The translations under genes and the position numbers were made by a program. The notes beneath the pieces are model-generated. The model saw only the letters and a list, made by a program, of their open reading frames with translations. It made no database searches and was not told where the DNA came from. Positions 61,793-64,000 of a stretch of DNA of 64,000 nucleotides are shown in pieces; within the stretch, counting starts at the first letter, position 1; each line of letters opens with the position of its first letter. The DNA is from CAIWHR01 sp963813415. Lineage in GTDB: Bacteria > Pseudomonadota > Gammaproteobacteria > Burkholderiales > Casimicrobiaceae. The stretch spans positions 62,001 to 126,000 of the forward strand of contig CAWEYW010000009.1 in assembly GCA_963813415.1 (NCBI GenBank), written 5' to 3'.

Positions 61793-62668
61793 CTACTCGC
61801 GCGCTCTTCGCACGATGGCGCGTATGGCGTCTTCGATCGCAACCCTGCCGCGAACGGACGTCGCGACACGTCGCTCGAAATCCACGACACCGCTGTTGAA
61901 GCCGCGGAACATCTCGATCCAGGATGCGATCGTGACCGGGCTGAATCCGGAGCCCGCAAGTGCCGGAGCCCATTGCGCCTCGGGCAGCGCGTCCGCATGC
62001 ACCGGCCGCCCCAGCGCCTCTGCGAACGCCGACGCGGCATCGTCGGGCGAGTACGCCTGCGGTCCCTCGACCTCGATCACGCCGCTCGCGCTGTCGTCGA
62101 GCATCGCCCGGGCGGCCACCGCGCCGATGTCGGCCGCGGCGACCATGGGAATCTTGCGCGTGGTGGGTGCGAGAAAGCTGGGCAGCACGCCGCCGTCGGC
62201 TGCAGCCGGAGCGACCCACGCCCAGTTCTCCATGAAATAGGCAGGCCGCAGGAACACGACGGAACCGTTCAGCGCGCCCAGAATCCGTTCGAAGCTCCGG
62301 TTCGTGCGGATGTTGCCGGTCCCCGATTCGAGGTGGCCGCCGATGGAGGAGAGGACCACGAGCCTGGGCAGGCTCGCACGCCGGGCAGCCTCCGCAATGT
62401 TGGCGGCGAGGCGTTCGGCGCGCACGAACAGGTCCGGCATGGTGTAGGCCGGCGGATTGAGGACGTACGCTGCGGTGGCACCCTGGAACACGTGCGTCAG
62501 CGAGGCGACGTCCTCGAGATCGGCGATGGCGACCTGCGCGCCGCGCGCCCGCCAGGGTTCACCTTTGGCGGGATCGCGCACCACCGCGCGCACTGCGGCA
62601 CCGGTTTCCAGCAGCGCGCGTGCGGTAGCGCCTCCCGTGTTTCCGCTGGCGCCGAGGACGACATACAT
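61793..62668 (-). CDS. NmrA-like NAD(P)-binding protein
   Basis: A 291-residue atypical SDR. N-terminal motif MYVVLGASGNTGGATARALL (GASGNTGG at 6-13). The family body has FLRPAYFMENW, PMVAAADIGAVAARAML and GPQAYSPDDAASAFAEALGR segments (quoted in part). It lacks a clear catalytic Tyr-x3-Lys, as is usual for NmrA/redox-sensor members, so it may act as a sensor or reductase. ATG at 62668 follows CGGAGG. It converges on the prenyl-synthase fusion, 29 bases away. Confidence 0.85.
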   Translation of the reverse strand: MYVVLGASGNTGGATARALLETGAAVRAVVRDPAKGEPWRARGAQVAIADLEDVASLTHVFQGATAAYVLNPPAYTMPDLFVRAERLAANIAEAARRASLPRLVVLSSIGGHLESGTGNIRTNRSFERILGALNGSVVFLRPAYFMENWAWVAPAAADGGVLPSFLAPTTRKIPMVAAADIGAVAARAMLDDSASGVIEVEGPQAYSPDDAASAFAEALGRPVHADALPEAQWAPALAGSGFSPVTIASWIEMFRGFNSGVVDFERRVATSVRGRVAIEDAIRAIVRRARE

Positions 62669-63023
62669 CGCATTGACCTCCGGGTGGGAATCACACGAGC
62701 ATTTCCGCGGCCACGAACCGCGGCCCCTTGCCGCATCGGCATGACCTGCAGTTCTCCCGACGCAATAGCACAACCGGCCGGCGTCGTCACGCGGGGGGTG
62801 GCCGGACACCGGCGCGAGGGAGCGATGTGCCCGCCGCGCTCGCGACATAACTCCGGCACGGCGTATCCGGGGAACGCTGCTGCGAAACGAAGCTGTCGAA
62901 GTGCGCGACAACGTTAACAACTAACCCATCGCGCCCATTGCGTGCCACACTTATCGTGGCGCGACCGGTCCGCCCGCGCGCGCTCGGCGGTCAAGATTCC
63001 ACAGCCCTTCAGGAGAGACAAGC

Positions 63024-64000
63024 ATGCGAAATCCAACGGTAAGCATTCTCGCGGCCGCGCTGTCGCTGGCCTACCTGGCATCGCTTCCGGTCCAGGCGCA
63101 GCCCAACATCCCGAACATCGAGAAGCTGAAGCAGATGAAGGTCTCGGGCACCGACCCCAACATTCCCACGGTGCCGCAGACCGGGAAGAACGCCGACCTG
63201 CTGCGCGATAACCTCAAGCGCATCAAGCTGCCGCCGGGATTCAAGATCAACCTGTATGCCGTTGTGCCCGACGCGCGGTCGATGGCGATCGCACCGTCGA
63301 CCAACATGCTGTTCGTGGGTACGCGCAAGACCACCGTATGGGCGGTCACCAATCGCAACAGCGGCGACGCCGCCACCGAGGTCAAGGAATTCGCCCCGTC
63401 CCTCAAGTTCCACAATCCCAACGCCGTGTGCTGGACCAGGGACGGATTCCTGTTCGTCGTCGAGAGCAATCGCGTGCTCAACTTCCCGGCGGCGGAGTTC
63501 TTCTACGAAGGTCCTGACGTCGCGGTAGCCGAGGTGGTGCCCCAGGGACAGCTGATACCGGCCGACGAGGAGTCGTTCAATCATAGCGGCCGCGTCTGTC
63601 GCATCGCCCCCGACAACAAGCTCTACATCACGCTGGGGCAGCCGTTCAACGTGCAGCCACGGGAGAAGCTCGCGCTGTATAACAAGCTCGGGATCGGCGG
63701 CATCGTGCGCATGAACCAGGACGGCACGGGCCGCGAGGTCTACGCGAGGGGAATCCGCAACTCGGTGGGCATGGACTTCAACCCGAAGGACAAGACGCTA
63801 TGGTTCACCGACAACCAGACCGACGGCATGGGTGACGACATTCCGAAAGGCGAGATCAATCGGGCGACGCAGGCCGGCCAGTTCTTCGGCTACCCGTACA
63901 TCGTCTCGCAGACCCGGATCACGGAGAACGGTTACGACAAGGACCCGATCCCGGCCGGTGCGGTCAACCCGCAGGTGATGACGGATGCGCATGCGGCTGA
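63024..64000 (+). CDS. sorbosone-dehydrogenase/PQQ-type beta-propeller oxidoreductase (3' part missing)
   Basis: The first 325 residues of a secreted protein with a signal peptide (about 1-25, AAALSLAYLASLPVQA). The body is a glucose/sorbosone-dehydrogenase propeller: LPPGFKINLYAVVPDARSMA, then PRGIRNSVGMDFNPKDKTLWF-like segments (seen as ARGIRNSVGMDFNPKDK) and FTDNQTDGMGDD. The conserved NSVG-x-D and W-FTDN strand-loops fit PQQ-binding propellers of this family. It oxidises sugars or sugar aldehydes in the periplasm. AGGAGAG lies upstream of ATG 63024. The C-terminus lies beyond the window. Confidence 0.85.
   Translation, partial: MRNPTVSILAAALSLAYLASLPVQAQPNIPNIEKLKQMKVSGTDPNIPTVPQTGKNADLLRDNLKRIKLPPGFKINLYAVVPDARSMAIAPSTNMLFVGTRKTTVWAVTNRNSGDAATEVKEFAPSLKFHNPNAVCWTRDGFLFVVESNRVLNFPAAEFFYEGPDVAVAEVVPQGQLIPADEESFNHSGRVCRIAPDNKLYITLGQPFNVQPREKLALYNKLGIGGIVRMNQDGTGREVYARGIRNSVGMDFNPKDKTLWFTDNQTDGMGDDIPKGEINRATQAGQFFGYPYIVSQTRITENGYDKDPIPAGAVNPQVMTDAHAA

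Noticed and set aside
1..64000. CRISPR arrays, rRNA, integrase or transposase genes, attachment sites
   Set aside because: Nothing resembling direct-repeat arrays, ribosomal RNA or mobile-element enzymes was seen anywhere in the window.

Overview
The window is high-GC, densely coded DNA that reads as a betaproteobacterium. The evidence is GC-rich third codon positions, FadL-type and RND envelope proteins, a DUF1127 protein, NMT1-type ABC transporters, short KdpD, dodecin and FNR/Anr-type boxes. I see no rRNA, tRNA, IS element or CRISPR array. Genus cannot be fixed from the sequence alone.

Layout. (1) 1-5251: a persulfide/sulfur-handling region. A sulfide:quinone-oxidoreductase-like flavoprotein, a TusA and a DsrE protein run leftward. 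A broken hemerythrin, a secreted SCP2-domain protein, a second TusA/DsrE pair and a FadL-type porin run rightward. (2) 5241-20084: a predicted biological-conflict (defence) island. It holds a TIR/deoxyribosyltransferase-like DUF4071 protein. A leftward four-gene module follows: a tiny membrane protein, a tandem-domain protein, an Asp-box beta-propeller with a histone-like basic tail, and a ~1970-residue protein carrying two alpha/beta-hydrolase domains and a CHAT caspase-like protease. Rightward lie a secreted Cys/Trp peptide and an overlapping SIR2 / STAND-NTPase-WD40 pair. This is the best candidate for an undescribed system. (3) 20473-32820: a catabolic gene cluster with its own ABC importer (permease, binding protein, ATPase), CoA enzymes (MaoC hydratase, crotonase, CoA-transferase), sugar-acid-type enzymes (FAH hydrolase, DenD-like dehydrogenase, AroE-like, SDR, Gfo/Idh/MocA) and an IclR regulator. 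The substrate is unknown.

(4) 33147-40676: low-oxygen and stress genes (CBS-BON protein, exported nitroreductase, cytochrome c behind an FNR-like box), an RND pump without an outer-membrane channel gene, and msrB. (5) 41139-44925: kup divergent from a short kdpD-kdpE pair, with KdpE-like half-sites between them. (6) 45204-52215: BON protein, PanE-like reductase, dodecin behind a second FNR-like box, small uncharacterised proteins, an alpha/beta hydrolase, a GFA protein, a DUF1127 protein and a small membrane protein. (7) 53055-57819: a three-gene signalling operon of response regulator, NMT1-like lipoprotein and hybrid multi-PAS kinase. (8) 58115-64000: a membrane-anchored protein of unknown role, a broken receiver-domain gene, a CrtC/AttH-polyprenyl-synthase fusion, an NmrA-like protein, and the 5' part of a sorbosone-dehydrogenase-type gene that runs off the end.

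Five loci look decayed or frameshifted: 1618, 5241, 40680, 48981 and 58764. They may be true pseudogenes or sequencing errors; reads would decide. All assignments are from reading motifs by eye. No database search was possible.
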